Shown one piece after another: positions 8,659 through 18,725 of a stretch of 64,000 nucleotides of DNA. Numbering within the stretch: position 1 is the stretch's first letter; each line of letters opens with the position of its first letter. Position numbers and translations under genes: made by a program. The stretch covers positions 434,001 through 498,000 of the forward strand of contig NZ_MCNV01000002.1 in assembly GCF_001718195.1 (NCBI RefSeq), read 5' to 3'. This DNA comes from Paraburkholderia nodosa. Lineage in GTDB: Bacteria; Pseudomonadota; Gammaproteobacteria; Burkholderiales; Burkholderiaceae. Below the pieces are notes generated by a model. It was not told the origin of the DNA and searched no databases. It worked only from the letters and a program-made list of their open reading frames with translations.

Positions 8659-10479
8659 TTATTGGCCCGCTGCGGCGACTGCCGTGGAAGTCGGCGTACC
8701 CGCGGGACTCTCGTCGGGCCACGGCTGCGGAAGCGTCCAGAGCGAAAGCGCCAATGGTATGGGTTGACCACCATAGTAGCTCACGAGATCGGCCTTCATC
8801 TTCGGGCGCGCCACGTCGTCCAGATAGATCATGTGTCCACCCTGGAAGAAGTTGACCTGCAGGTTCGGGCTCAAACCGGCCACCGTTTGCAGACGCGCAA
8901 GCTGCTTCTCCGTATTGAAGAACGGCGTAGCAAGATCGTGATAGCCGTTCTCCGCAAGCACCTTCAATTGCGGATTGAGCTGGATCGCGCCGAGCAGGTC
9001 GGGCAGCGTATCGGGCAACGGCTGACCGTCGTGCGAGAAGTCCCAGACTCCGATGATGTTGTCGTTCAGAGGCATGTACGTCGCATTCGGCGCCGTATAG
9101 CCGAGATAGTCCGGCATTTGCGTAGCGAGTGCTGTCGTGAACGGCTGCGAGATGAGGATGTCCGACGGGTCGCCGTCGCTCTGCAAGCGCGGATCCGAAT
9201 TCGGCAGCGATACGCGTCCGTCGTAACGACCGATCGTCGTGCCCGGGATCAGTTCGTTACTGAACGGATTCACGTTGAAATAGCCATTGAGCGCCTGCAA
9301 TGTGAGGCTCGAGGGCCAACGCCACGAATCCAGCGTTTTCTCGGGCGGAAAGACCGGCTTGCCGAGCGCGTCGGGAATGCCGAGTTGACTCAGCACCCAC
9401 GATTGCGCGTATTTGCGGAAATGCTGGTACTGGCCCGTCGCAAAGATCTCCGACTGCAACGCGAAGAGGCCTTGATCGATCAATGGCGGCGAAACCAGGT
9501 TGAAGTAGGCGGCCACCTCGGCATAGCCGGGGTAATAGCCCGCGAGTGTGTCGGTATCGAGCACCAGGCCAGCCGTCGAATTCGTGATGGCCGTCGCCTC
9601 GATCGCATCGGCAAAGTAGTTCAGGATGGACGACTGAAGCACGATGCCAGTCAACTGCACGCCCGCCGCTTCGAGCGCAAGCGCAAGCATGTCGGTGCGC
9701 GGCGTGCCATACGATTCGCCGTAGAGATAGATCGGCGAACTGCTACGATTATTCACGGCCAGATAGCGCTTGATGAAATCGCGCATCACGTCCACGTCCG
9801 TATCGCAGCCCCAGAACTTCTGGTTCGTGTTCGGCAGAATGGCCTCCGAGAGCCCCGTGCCCGGTGGGTCGATGAACACCATGTCCGTCGTATCGATCAG
9901 GCTCTCCGCATTGTTGACGAGCGGAAAGTTCGGCCAGTTGGTGAGCAGCGGATCGGGCGTCGCGACACGCGTTGGCGCAAACGAGCCGAGACGCAGCCAG
10001 ATCGACGAAGAACCCGGCCCGCCGTTATAGATGAACGTCACGGGCCGCGGCGAACCGTTCGTGCTCGGCGCGGTATAGGCGACATACGACATCGTCGCCT
10101 CCGGATTGCCGTTTGCGTCCGAAGCCGTCAAATGGCCCGTTGTCGTCGTGTAGTTGATGGTCGTTTTTCCCGAAGTCCACTGGTAATGCATGATCGCGGC
10201 CTTTTCGGCGACCTGCGACGCGGCAAGGCCATCGGTAGCGTTCGGCGAATAGGCGATCGGGTCGGTATAAGGCTGGTTGGCATTTGGCGAATTTGAATTT
10301 TGTACGGCGGCTTTAGCGCTTGCCGAAAACTGGTTCATGGCGCTCGCGGCCGACGAAGTCGGGCTATCTCCACCGCCGCAAGCCGCTAGCATCAACACGC
10401 CGATAGCGATTGCGCCTGCATGGCGCAGCTCGCGCCAACTGCGGCTGAACTCCACACTGGGTTTACTGTCCGGATGCAT
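8659..10479 (-). CDS. Serine carboxypeptidase (peptidase family S10), lipoprotein
   Basis: A 606-residue protein. The N-terminal hydrophobic stretch ending LMLAACGGG is a lipobox, so the enzyme is probably anchored in the envelope. Family S10 marks are clear: oxyanion region FIYNGGPGSSSIWLRLGSF, nucleophile Ser in YLYGESYGTPR near residue 253, catalytic Asp region in NGYHDLATPF, and His in FFQGGHMIYLD near the end. Such enzymes remove C-terminal residues from peptides, usually at acid pH. The Ser/Thr/Ala-rich linker after the lipid anchor is about 90 residues. It is a single gene; a processing or nutritional role is inferred. Confidence 0.9.
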   Translation of the reverse strand: MHPDSKPSVEFSRSWRELRHAGAIAIGVLMLAACGGGDSPTSSAASAMNQFSASAKAAVQNSNSPNANQPYTDPIAYSPNATDGLAASQVAEKAAIMHYQWTSGKTTINYTTTTGHLTASDANGNPEATMSYVAYTAPSTNGSPRPVTFIYNGGPGSSSIWLRLGSFAPTRVATPDPLLTNWPNFPLVNNAESLIDTTDMVFIDPPGTGLSEAILPNTNQKFWGCDTDVDVMRDFIKRYLAVNNRSSSPIYLYGESYGTPRTDMLALALEAAGVQLTGIVLQSSILNYFADAIEATAITNSTAGLVLDTDTLAGYYPGYAEVAAYFNLVSPPLIDQGLFALQSEIFATGQYQHFRKYAQSWVLSQLGIPDALGKPVFPPEKTLDSWRWPSSLTLQALNGYFNVNPFSNELIPGTTIGRYDGRVSLPNSDPRLQSDGDPSDILISQPFTTALATQMPDYLGYTAPNATYMPLNDNIIGVWDFSHDGQPLPDTLPDLLGAIQLNPQLKVLAENGYHDLATPFFNTEKQLARLQTVAGLSPNLQVNFFQGGHMIYLDDVARPKMKADLVSYYGGQPIPLALSLWTLPQPWPDESPAGTPTSTAVAAAGQ

Positions 10480-11310
10480 TGTTATACCCCTTCGAATGAT
10501 GACTTCACACTACGCGGGGGCCGCGGTCGCCGGTAATAACGCCTTGAAAAAGGCACCGAAATTCAAACACAATTACCTGCGCGAGGCGGCTGACATTTAA
10601 CTTTCCATTCCTGACAAAGTCGATTCAATTTAAGCGACATCTATTTACTATGGATGCCTAAATAATCCATAAAGCATCGGGAGAAACCACTGAGTTTCGC
10701 CGACGGAATTTCGCTGGAAATATTTGGTAATGAAAGATAGCAGAGGAAAAATAGGAGGCGCCGCAGTACTTTGTCAAGGGATAGTTCTTGAACCTATGCG
10801 CGCTGATTCGTTGCGCACGCAGCAATTGCGTCGAGCACGAAACGGCCGCGTGCATGCGGGTCGGCGATGCGAGATCTCGGTGCCACGCGAGCGCGAACGA
10901 AGAGCGAAATGGATGCTCGACAATGCCCACGGATTGTATGAATGAATGCAATCCATCGCTTGCGCGCCTGTCACCCATTCAATTGGGGCCATACTTCCAG
11001 GTGAAGTGCGTGACGGTCAAGAAGCCGTCCGCTCATTTAGCTATTCTTATAAATAAAACGCCACCATGGTAAAAAATTCCGCAAGGCAATCCTTACCAGC
11101 ACGCAGCCAGCACGCATATGTGCGCCGGGCAACAACGGAGATTGACGCGCTGTGCGAAATCAACCATATTTTGACCAGACGGCTGCGCTCGGTCGGGCCC
11201 CGTCGCTTTCCTGCGCATGCAGATCGTGAGTTCCGCGACGCCTTGCCGATCGCTTCAACGACGATTCTGAGCATGCCGAAATGGCATCGCCATAACGGTG
11301 GGACGACATC
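10480..11310. other. Gene-free, locally AT-richer stretch
   Basis: About 830 bases between divergently placed genes with no supportable ORF. Its GC content is lower than the flanks around 10,560-10,760 and 11,040-11,100. A hairpin TATGGAT-9-ATCCATA occurs at 10649-10671. The region should hold the promoters of the carboxypeptidase gene and of the zinc-ribbon gene at 11311. Confidence 0.5.
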
Positions 11311-12474
11311 ATGTCCGCTCAGATTGGTCGCGACCAGAATTTCCCCGCAGCGTGCAAGCATTGCGGCGGACTGCTGTACGAAAACTTCGAATTCTGCCCT
11401 TACTGCGGCACAGATCTTCCACTCGACACCGTTTCGCTCGGCACCCATCCGAAGGCCACATTGACACCGCTCGGCGCCACGGCCGCGGCGCCCCCCGCAC
11501 CCGCGGCCGCGAAGCTCGCGCAGGCGCGCTTACCCGCATCCGACGGGCCGTCGCTGGAGACCGGCTACCCGCATGCCGCGCAGCACGCCTTGGCGCTTTC
11601 ACACGGGTTGCGGTTTTCGCAGATGGGGCAATGGATCTTCCCCAGGGGTCTATTCGTATTCGCACTGATTCTTGCGTTCGCGTACGGCACGTATCTGCTG
11701 CTCGGTGCGAACCGCCAGCGGGAGGCCACCGCCAGCGAAGAGACCCTGCACTCATCGGGCGGATCGGTTTCGACTGATGCGTCCGGGCGACAGGCCAACG
11801 AGACGCCCCCTGCCGCCGGCACGCAGACCAGCGAGCATCCGCAATCCCCCCCGCGCAACGCGCACCCCGCGCCGCAATTCGCCGACACGGCCGAAGCTCT
11901 GCGTGCCGCGCGCAACAGCCTCGCGGAAAACAACCTGTTCGACGCGAAGACTGCGGCCAACGCCGTGCTCGCGCGCGGCGGGGACAACGAGGAGGCACGC
12001 GCGCTACAAAACGATATCGCCGCGCGCGAGCAACGGCGCGATGGCGCGTTGCAAAACGCAGACCGCTGTGTCGCGCAGCGTGCCTGGGCCTGCGTGCAAC
12101 AACAGGCTTCGGAAGCGCTCGCGATCGATTCGAGCAGTCAAGTCGCGCAATCGTTGATGGAGCGCGCCATCGTATCGACCGCCTGGAAGCCACTCAGCCC
12201 ACCTAATGGCGCCCCGCAAACGAACGCGGCAGCGGCGTTGCCGCACGGCGCGAACACCGTACGGCTGCCCTCGTCGCAGGACTGGAATACGGGCGCGTCG
12301 CCGCCTCCGCTGCCCGGCGCGACGAACACGGCGAACGCGGCGAATGCCCCGACCGCGGCGAATGTCGCGACGGCCGCGAGTCCCGCCGGCGGCAACAACA
12401 GCATCGACGCACAGGAGCGCGCGATCCTGCAAAACGGCTGGAAGCACGCCGCGCCATCTGGCGCCGCACATTGA
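11311..12474 (+). CDS. Zinc-ribbon membrane protein with periplasmic repeat region
   Basis: A 387-residue protein. Residues 16-36 hold a zinc ribbon, CKHCGGLLYENFEFCPYCG (CxxC-x11-CxxC). A single membrane span is near residues 110-133 (RGLFVFALILAFAYGTYLLLG). After an Ala/Pro-rich linker comes a helical domain (AEALRAARNSLAENNLFDAK...) of TPR-like repeat character with many alanines, then an Ala/Asn-rich low-complexity tail. The layout matches bacterial single-span proteins with a cytoplasmic zinc ribbon and an outside helical domain. It sits 60 bases before the TAXI receptor gene, on the same strand, and may be cotranscribed. Function is unknown. Confidence 0.8.
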   Translation: MSAQIGRDQNFPAACKHCGGLLYENFEFCPYCGTDLPLDTVSLGTHPKATLTPLGATAAAPPAPAAAKLAQARLPASDGPSLETGYPHAAQHALALSHGLRFSQMGQWIFPRGLFVFALILAFAYGTYLLLGANRQREATASEETLHSSGGSVSTDASGRQANETPPAAGTQTSEHPQSPPRNAHPAPQFADTAEALRAARNSLAENNLFDAKTAANAVLARGGDNEEARALQNDIAAREQRRDGALQNADRCVAQRAWACVQQQASEALAIDSSSQVAQSLMERAIVSTAWKPLSPPNGAPQTNAAAALPHGANTVRLPSSQDWNTGASPPPLPGATNTANAANAPTAANVATAASPAGGNNSIDAQERAILQNGWKHAAPSGAAH

Positions 12475-12534
12475 ACAGGATTCCATAACATATAGAAGTC
12501 TGCCGTAGATCGCAAACAAGGCGGGAGAGAGACC

Positions 12535-13635
12535 ATGCTGAAAACGACTCTAGCGGGAGTGGCGGCGCTGATCGCCCTGCTTTTCTCTGTGCTCGCCGTC
12601 GCCGCCGAGGTCGACGCGCACTACCGCATCGTGACCGGCCCGGAGCGCGGGACGTACATTCAGATCGGCCAGGACCTGGCGAAATGGGTCGCGCAGCCGG
12701 CGGGCATCGATCTCGAAGTGATCCCATCGAAAGGCTCGGCCGAAAACGTGCAGCGCATGCGTTTCGAGCCCGGCGTGAAGCTCGCGCTCGTGCAGTCCGA
12801 CGTCTACCAGGCCTACGTCGACATGGCCAATTCCGGCAACGAAGAGGCCGGCACGCTGATACGGCCGCTGCGGCTCATCATGCCGCTCTACGACGAAGAA
12901 ATTTACTTCGTGGTGCGTAACGACTCGCCGATGAAGACGATCAACGAAATCAAGGACAAGGTAATGAGCGTCGGGCTGATCGGCAGCGGCACCGCGCAGT
13001 CGGCGACGACGCTGTACCGACTCATGTTCGGCCAGCCGATTCCGGAGCAGAACGCGCAGCACCTGAGCAACGAGGACGCACTTGCCGCACTCATCGTCAA
13101 GAAGATCGACGTGGCGATCATCGTCGCCGGGCAACCCGCCAAGCTCTTTACCGACATGAACCCCGAACTGCTGCAGCAGATCCGCTTCCTGCGCGTCGAT
13201 GCGAACGCGCCGGAAACGGCGCGCGCAAAGCAGACCTACTATCCCGCGACGATTCACGTGTCGAGCTACCCGAACTGGCTCAAGGAAGACGTGCCGACAT
13301 GGACGGTCAAGGCCTTTCTCGTCACCTATGACTACAACCTGCGCGATACGGTCGGCAACCTGAAGCGCTTTGCCGATTCGCTCTGCGCGAACTTCGACAA
13401 CCTGCAGGAGCACGGCCATCCGAAATGGAAGCAGGTCAAGCTCGATCTACCGGGCCTCGGCAAAGGCTGGCAATACTATCCGCCCGTTGAGCGACGCCTG
13501 AAGGCGTGTTTCGCGCATCGCGCCGCGATGCAGGCCGCCACGGGTTCGACCGCGGCGCGAGGCGCTCCCGCCGCACAAAAAGTCGACGGGCGGCCATGCC
13601 CGGATCAGGAGCGCCTGCTCCTGCTCTGCAAATAA
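12535..13635 (+). CDS. TAXI-family TRAP solute receptor without its permease
   Basis: A 366-residue exported protein (signal MLKTTLAGVAALIALLFSVL... to AVAAE). The core YRIVTGPERGTYIQIGQDLA, then IPSKGSAENVQRM and LALVQSDVYQAY are hallmarks of TAXI-type (TRAP-associated extracytoplasmic immunogenic) receptors, which normally hand small organic acids or glutamate-like solutes to a fused DctQM permease. No DctQ/DctM gene lies nearby, so it is an orphan in this window and may act as a sensor or serve a distant permease. GGGAG precedes the start by seven bases. The C-terminus has a Cys pair (RPCPDQERLLLLCK) outside the family core. Confidence 0.88.
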   Translation: MLKTTLAGVAALIALLFSVLAVAAEVDAHYRIVTGPERGTYIQIGQDLAKWVAQPAGIDLEVIPSKGSAENVQRMRFEPGVKLALVQSDVYQAYVDMANSGNEEAGTLIRPLRLIMPLYDEEIYFVVRNDSPMKTINEIKDKVMSVGLIGSGTAQSATTLYRLMFGQPIPEQNAQHLSNEDALAALIVKKIDVAIIVAGQPAKLFTDMNPELLQQIRFLRVDANAPETARAKQTYYPATIHVSSYPNWLKEDVPTWTVKAFLVTYDYNLRDTVGNLKRFADSLCANFDNLQEHGHPKWKQVKLDLPGLGKGWQYYPPVERRLKACFAHRAAMQAATGSTAARGAPAAQKVDGRPCPDQERLLLLCK

Positions 13636-13868
13636 TCCCCCGACGAATCCGCCAGCCGAACGCGGCCCCCGACGCGCGTGAACAGCAAACAAGTGGACCC
13701 TTCAAACGCCAGCACGGCGTGGAAGGCGATCCCCTTGTGCCACATGCATTCTCTCCTGGTATCTGCTTTCAGGATGTCCTAATGTCCATGAGTGCCGTAA
13801 TGCCGGCACGTCGAAACGGTCTTCCCGATGCAGTGCGTCCTAGCCTAACAACAAACAAGGAGACACCC

Positions 13869-15995
13869 ATGAGAGATACCCCGTTCACAGTCCGGCGTAA
13901 AACGGCGCACCTGCGTGCCGCGATCGCCATCGCAGGTGCGGCGCTCGTTCCCGGCGCACACGCTGCCGAAAACGACGCCCATCACCCGGAATTCAACCGG
14001 CTGCCGTCGTTCGTGGTGGCGAGCAGTCTGCAAACCACGAGCTACGATGGCGTCAGCGACGATCTGTTGACCGCCGGTCTCGGCAAAACCGGCCTCGCCG
14101 GGGCGCAGCCTGCCATCGCCGACCACTTGGCGCCGACAGCAGCGGAACTGCGCCGGCTCGCGATCTGGTCGAACTATCGGGCGCTCGTCGATATGAGCGC
14201 GAACGGCGGTTATGGCCGCTTCTGGGGGCCCAATGTCGATGTGTACGGCAACGACACACTGGGCGAAGGCAAAATCGCCGGCACCGAATATCTCGCGTTC
14301 GCCGACGACGGCAGCGGCCGCCGGAACGTCAGCCTGCTCGTGCAGGTGCCGACCAGCTTCGATCCGGCGAACCCGTGCATCGTGACCGCCACGTCGTCGG
14401 GCTCGCGCGGCGTGTACGGCGCGATCTCGGCGGCCGGCGAGTGGGGACTCAAGCGCGGCTGCGCGGTCGCCTATACCGACAAGGGCACGGGCAACGGCGC
14501 AGAAGAACTGATGAGCGGCCTCGTGACGTTGATCGATGGCGTCACGGCCAACGCAGCAACGGCTGGGCGCACGAGTATTTTCACCGCGGACGTGCCGGCG
14601 GGCGCGCTTGCCGCCTACAACCAGAAGTTTCCGAACCGTTATGCGTTCAAGCACGCGCATTCGCAGTTGAACCCCGAAGCGGACTGGGGCAAGGACACGC
14701 TCGAAGCGGTCCAGTTCGCGTACTGGGTGCTCAACCAGCAGTTCGCACAACGCGTCGACGCATCGAATCACGGCGTGCGCTATGCGCCCGGCGACATTAC
14801 GACGATCGCGGCTTCCGTGAGCAACGGCGGCGGCGCATCGCTCGCGGCAGCCGAAGAGGACACGGGCAAGTGGATCACGGCGGTCGTGGTCGGCGAACCG
14901 CAGATCAATGTGCGCATGCCCGGTGACGCGCAAGTCAGGGAAGGTGGGCAGCGCATTGCCGCGGCCGGCAAACCGCTGGCCGACTACATGACGCTCGCGA
15001 ACCTGCTGCAACCCTGCGCCGCGCTCGCGGACGCCGCCGCCGGCGCGCCCTATCTCACCGCGCTGCCCGTGGCGACCACGACAGCCATTCGCCAGGCGCG
15101 CTGCACGTCGCTCGCGGCGGCAGGCTACGTCCACGGCGGCGATACGCAGGCGCAGGCGAACGACGCGCTCCAACGCCTGCATGAAGCCGGCTATGAAGCG
15201 GACTCCGATCTGCTGCAGGCGCCGATGTGGGATTCACAGGCCGTGCCGGCTGTTGCGGTGACCTACGCCGATGCCTACACGCGCTCGAGCGTGCTCGACA
15301 ACCTGTGCGGATTCAGCTTCGGCACGACGAACGCATCGACGGGCGCCGCGGGCGTTGCGCCCGCCGTCTCGCCAATGCTGACCATCTTTGGCGTGGGCAA
15401 TGGCGTGCCGCCGACCAATGGCGTCAATCTCGTCTACAACGTCACGCCGCCTGGCGGCGCCGACCATCGGCTGGCCACGCCCGACGCCAGCTTCGCGGGC
15501 GCGGCATGTCTGCGCGCGTTGTGGACGAACGGTGATCCGCGCATGCGCCAGAGCGTCCAGGCGATCAGCGTACATGCGAACCTGCATGGCAAGCCCGCAA
15601 TCATCGTACAAGGCCGCAGCGACGCGCTCGTGCCGATCAATCATGCGTCGCGCGCGTATCTCGCGGCAAACAGCGAACGGGAAGGTTCGCACAGCCACCT
15701 GTCGCTGTACGAGGTGACGAACGGGCAGCACTTCGATGCATTCCTCGCCGTGCCGGGCTTCGATACGCACTTCGTGCCGGTGCACTACTACAACATCGCG
15801 GCGCTCAATCTGATGTGGAATCACCTGAAGAATGGCACGCCGCTGCCGCCTTCCCAGGTCATCCGCACGATCCCGCGCGGCGGCAACCCGGGCGCCGCGC
15901 CGCCGTTGGGTCTCGCGAACCTGCCGGCCATCGTGGAGAATCCGGGCAGCAACGCGATTCGCGCGAACGACGGCGTCGTGAACGTGCCGCATTGA
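13869..15995 (+). CDS. D-(-)-3-hydroxybutyrate oligomer hydrolase
   Basis: A 708-residue exported hydrolase. The start with AAGGAG just ahead gives a signal peptide cleaved near AHAAEND. Conserved segments of the 3HBOH family are FNRLPSFVVASSLQTTSYDG, SDDLLTAGLGKTGLAG, ELRRLAIWSNYRALVDM and WGPNVDVYG. The likely nucleophile is Ser318 in ASVSNGGGASL. The enzyme cleaves short 3-hydroxybutyrate oligomers released from poly(3-hydroxybutyrate) to monomer, so it belongs to PHB turnover. The frame is open far upstream, but only this start gives a ribosome site and signal. The convergent LysR gene ends 31 bases away. Confidence 0.93.
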   Translation: MRDTPFTVRRKTAHLRAAIAIAGAALVPGAHAAENDAHHPEFNRLPSFVVASSLQTTSYDGVSDDLLTAGLGKTGLAGAQPAIADHLAPTAAELRRLAIWSNYRALVDMSANGGYGRFWGPNVDVYGNDTLGEGKIAGTEYLAFADDGSGRRNVSLLVQVPTSFDPANPCIVTATSSGSRGVYGAISAAGEWGLKRGCAVAYTDKGTGNGAEELMSGLVTLIDGVTANAATAGRTSIFTADVPAGALAAYNQKFPNRYAFKHAHSQLNPEADWGKDTLEAVQFAYWVLNQQFAQRVDASNHGVRYAPGDITTIAASVSNGGGASLAAAEEDTGKWITAVVVGEPQINVRMPGDAQVREGGQRIAAAGKPLADYMTLANLLQPCAALADAAAGAPYLTALPVATTTAIRQARCTSLAAAGYVHGGDTQAQANDALQRLHEAGYEADSDLLQAPMWDSQAVPAVAVTYADAYTRSSVLDNLCGFSFGTTNASTGAAGVAPAVSPMLTIFGVGNGVPPTNGVNLVYNVTPPGGADHRLATPDASFAGAACLRALWTNGDPRMRQSVQAISVHANLHGKPAIIVQGRSDALVPINHASRAYLAANSEREGSHSHLSLYEVTNGQHFDAFLAVPGFDTHFVPVHYYNIAALNLMWNHLKNGTPLPPSQVIRTIPRGGNPGAAPPLGLANLPAIVENPGSNAIRANDGVVNVPH

Positions 15996-16025
15996 GTCGC
16001 GAAGCACGCCGGCGCGGCGAGCGCA

Positions 16026-16916
16026 TCACACCAGCAGTTGCCGCGCCAGCACTTCTCTCGCTTGTGTCACGGTGTCCCCCTCGCCGGGATGCGGCGGCAG
16101 GAGCGAGAACACGGCGTCGGGCAAGGCCGGCAGCCGGTGCTTCGGGCCGAGCCGCGTGAGACCCTCCCCGATTGCCGAAGCGCACAGGCATCCCACGCCC
16201 AGACCGGCTGCCAGCATGGACTGCAGCCCGGCCACGCCCGACGCGCTGTGAACGAGCACGTACGGGATGTCGTTTTCTTCGAGCGAGCGCACCGCGACCT
16301 GGTGCATCATGCAGTCGCCCGGCAGCAGCACGAGCGGCAAGGCTTGCGGCAACTGCTCGGCGAGCGTCGGCGACGCGACCCAATAGAGCGGTTCGCGCAG
16401 CAACTCCCAGCGCGCGTCCGCGTCGGTGGCGGCGGGTCGGAACGGGCCGCGCGACAGATGCATGACCACGCCGAGATCGATTTGCCGCTTCGCATACGCG
16501 AGCTCGATATCGGCGCTCTTCATCGCGCTCACGTGCAAGCTCAGCTGCGGATAGCAGTCGCGCAGCCGCACGAGCAGACCGGCCACCTCGTTCGTGCGGA
16601 AGTACTCGGTGATCGCGACGCGCAACTCGCCCTTGATGGCCTGGCCGCGCACGTCGTCGAAAGCGGCTTCGTTGAGCGCCACGAGACGCCGCGCATGGTC
16701 GAGCAATCGTGTGCCCGCGGGCGTGAGCTCCACACCGCGCTTGCTACGCACGAAAAGCGGCATGCCCGCGCGCGCTTCGAGCTTGCGCACCTGCTCGCTG
16801 ATCGTGGATTGCGAAAGGTGCAGCAACGGCGAGGCCGCCGAAAGGCTGCCCACGTTCGCCACAGCCGCGAACGTCTTCAACTGGTCGAATTCGAAGCCAC
16901 GCATGACATTCAACAT
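16026..16916 (-). CDS. LysR-family transcriptional regulator
   Basis: A 296-residue LysR protein. The N-terminal winged helix is FDQLKTFAAVANVGSLSAAS followed by LHLSQSTISEQVRKLEARAG; the effector domain follows from about residue 90. It is divergent from the MFS exporter gene at 17064, the standard LysR-target layout. The shared 147-base gap contains a near-perfect LysR box (16915-16937). A start at MRGFEF, four residues later, is also possible. It probably controls the exporter in response to its substrate. Confidence 0.93.
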   Translation of the reverse strand: MLNVMRGFEFDQLKTFAAVANVGSLSAASPLLHLSQSTISEQVRKLEARAGMPLFVRSKRGVELTPAGTRLLDHARRLVALNEAAFDDVRGQAIKGELRVAITEYFRTNEVAGLLVRLRDCYPQLSLHVSAMKSADIELAYAKRQIDLGVVMHLSRGPFRPAATDADARWELLREPLYWVASPTLAEQLPQALPLVLLPGDCMMHQVAVRSLEENDIPYVLVHSASGVAGLQSMLAAGLGVGCLCASAIGEGLTRLGPKHRLPALPDAVFSLLPPHPGEGDTVTQAREVLARQLLV

Positions 16917-16937
16917 CCATCGAATAACTCGATGGAT
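16915..16937. promoter_or_regulatory. LysR box in the LysR/MFS divergent promoter
   Basis: Nine-base arms ATCCATCGA and TCGATGGAT flank ATAAC, forming a perfect 9-bp inverted repeat that contains the T-N11-A LysR motif. It touches the LysR start codon, so binding should repress the regulator and may activate or repress the divergent MFS gene. Confidence 0.65.
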
Positions 16938-17063
16938 AGTACCACCTATTCCCGCTTTTCCGTCAGATCGAGGTGGATCAGAATGTCGACTGGACGCTCA
17001 CGCTGCGCGCGTGCTGAATAGCGCAGCCTGACGAAATCCGGCCCTTTATCGCTGAGCACACTC

Positions 17064-18563
17064 ATGTCTGACAATACGTACGCCGCCTGTGCCGTGGCGC
17101 CTCGCGCCGCCGCAGCCGATACCAGCCACGGCCATCACGGCTGGGCGCTGGTCGTTTTGCTGGTGGGCGCGATTCTGCCGCCGCTCGACTATTTCATCGT
17201 GAACCTCGCGCTGCCCGCCATCCGCGACGGACTCGGCGCGAACGCGTCCGAACTCCAGCTGGTCGTCTCGGCCTACGCGTGCGCGAATGCCGTCATGCTG
17301 ATCACGGGCGGGCGCCTCGGCGACCTGTACGGCCGCAAGCGCATCTTCATGGTGGGCATGGCGGGCTTCGTCGTCGCCTCCACATTCTGCGGCCTGGCCA
17401 CCAGCGGCACGGCACTGGTCGCCGGACGCATCCTGCAAGGCCTGTTCGCCGCGACCCTCGCGCCGCAAGTGCTCGCCACGATCCGCAGCGTTTTCACGCC
17501 GCACGAACAGGTGCGCGTGATGGGGCTTTACGCGTTCGTTTTCGGCGTGGCCGCGGTGATCGGCCAGCTTGGCGGCGGCGCGCTCATCAGCCTGCATCCG
17601 TTCGGTCTGGGATGGCGCGCGATCTTTCTCGTCAACCTGCCTATCGGCGTGTTCGCGCTCATCGGCAGCTGGCGCTTCATCCCGGAAAGCCGGCCGCCGC
17701 GCGGCAAGCGCATCGATGTCCCGGGCACCCTGCTGCTGTCGCTGTTTCTGCTGATGCTCGTCTATCCGCTCACGCGCGGACGCGAGTCGGGCTGGCCGCT
17801 GTGGATGCTCGCCTGCCTCGCCGGCTCGCTGCCCATGCTCGGTCTGCTGCTGCGCGTCGAGTGGCGCAGCCTCGCCAACGGCAAGGATCCCCTGCTCGAT
17901 GTGCGCCTCTTCCGCAATCCGGTCATCGCGCTCGGTCTCGTGCTGGCGTTCCTCTTCTATACGATGAGCGCGTTCTTCCTGACCTACGGTATTTATCTGC
18001 AAGGCGGCCTGCATTGGACGCCGCTCGCTTCGGGACTCGCGATCCTGCCGTTCGGCATCGGCTTTCTTTCCAGCCCGCTGCTGATGCCGCGCCTCGTGCA
18101 CCGGTTCGGCGGCTATCGCGTGCTGACGTTGGGCTTCGTGATGCTCGCGGGCGGACTCGCGATTGCGGCTGCGCTCGCGGGGGCGGTACAGCCCGGCGCC
18201 GGTTTCTATCTCGGACTCGCGGCGATCGGCATCGGCCAAGGGCTCGTTTTGCCCTCCGTCGTGCGCATCGTGCTGGCCGAAGTGGAGCCCGAGCGCGCGG
18301 GCATCGCCTCGGGCATGGTCACGGCAACGCTGCAGATCGGCGCCGCCGTCGGCGCGGCCACACTAGGCGGCCTGTTCTTCTCGACGCTCGGTGCGGCGCC
18401 CGGTGTGATCGACTACGCACATGCGTTCAAGACGACGATGTTCGCACTCGTCGCGATCCTGCTGCCCTGCGCGCTGCTCTCCACCGCGCTGGGACCGCTG
18501 CATCGGCGCACGCATGCAAACGGTCCCGGCACACAAACCGGCACACAAACCAATACGCAGTGA
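17064..18563 (+). CDS. MFS drug exporter of the DHA2 (14-TM) family
   Basis: A 499-residue inner membrane protein with about 14 hydrophobic segments. The early segment LPPLDYFIVNLALPAIRDGL matches motif D of EmrB/QacA transporters (normally LDxTIVNVALP). GGRLGDLYGRKRIFMVGM is MFS motif A, and GRILQGLFAATLAPQVLATI is the family motif B/C region. It should export hydrophobic compounds using the proton gradient. There is no partner EmrA-type adaptor next to it. Divergent LysR control is likely. The C-terminus ends in a Thr/Gln/Asn-rich tail. Confidence 0.92.
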   Translation: MSDNTYAACAVAPRAAAADTSHGHHGWALVVLLVGAILPPLDYFIVNLALPAIRDGLGANASELQLVVSAYACANAVMLITGGRLGDLYGRKRIFMVGMAGFVVASTFCGLATSGTALVAGRILQGLFAATLAPQVLATIRSVFTPHEQVRVMGLYAFVFGVAAVIGQLGGGALISLHPFGLGWRAIFLVNLPIGVFALIGSWRFIPESRPPRGKRIDVPGTLLLSLFLLMLVYPLTRGRESGWPLWMLACLAGSLPMLGLLLRVEWRSLANGKDPLLDVRLFRNPVIALGLVLAFLFYTMSAFFLTYGIYLQGGLHWTPLASGLAILPFGIGFLSSPLLMPRLVHRFGGYRVLTLGFVMLAGGLAIAAALAGAVQPGAGFYLGLAAIGIGQGLVLPSVVRIVLAEVEPERAGIASGMVTATLQIGAAVGAATLGGLFFSTLGAAPGVIDYAHAFKTTMFALVAILLPCALLSTALGPLHRRTHANGPGTQTGTQTNTQ

Positions 18564-18725
18564 TTTGCTCCGGAGTCCTCGCTATCAGAAGTCGATCTGC
18601 GCGGAGCACGGTGCCGAGCGCGCAGGACGTGAGGCAGGTGCCCTGCTGGAGCCAGTAGCAGGCGATGCAGTGAAACTGCTTTCGCTTATATTGGATGCCT
18701 GATTATATTTTCTTCCTTGCAGCGG

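Noticed and set aside
13506..13868. Extension of the oligomer hydrolase over the end of the TAXI gene
   Set aside because: It overlaps the TAXI coding end in another frame; the start at 13869 has AAGGAG and a signal peptide.
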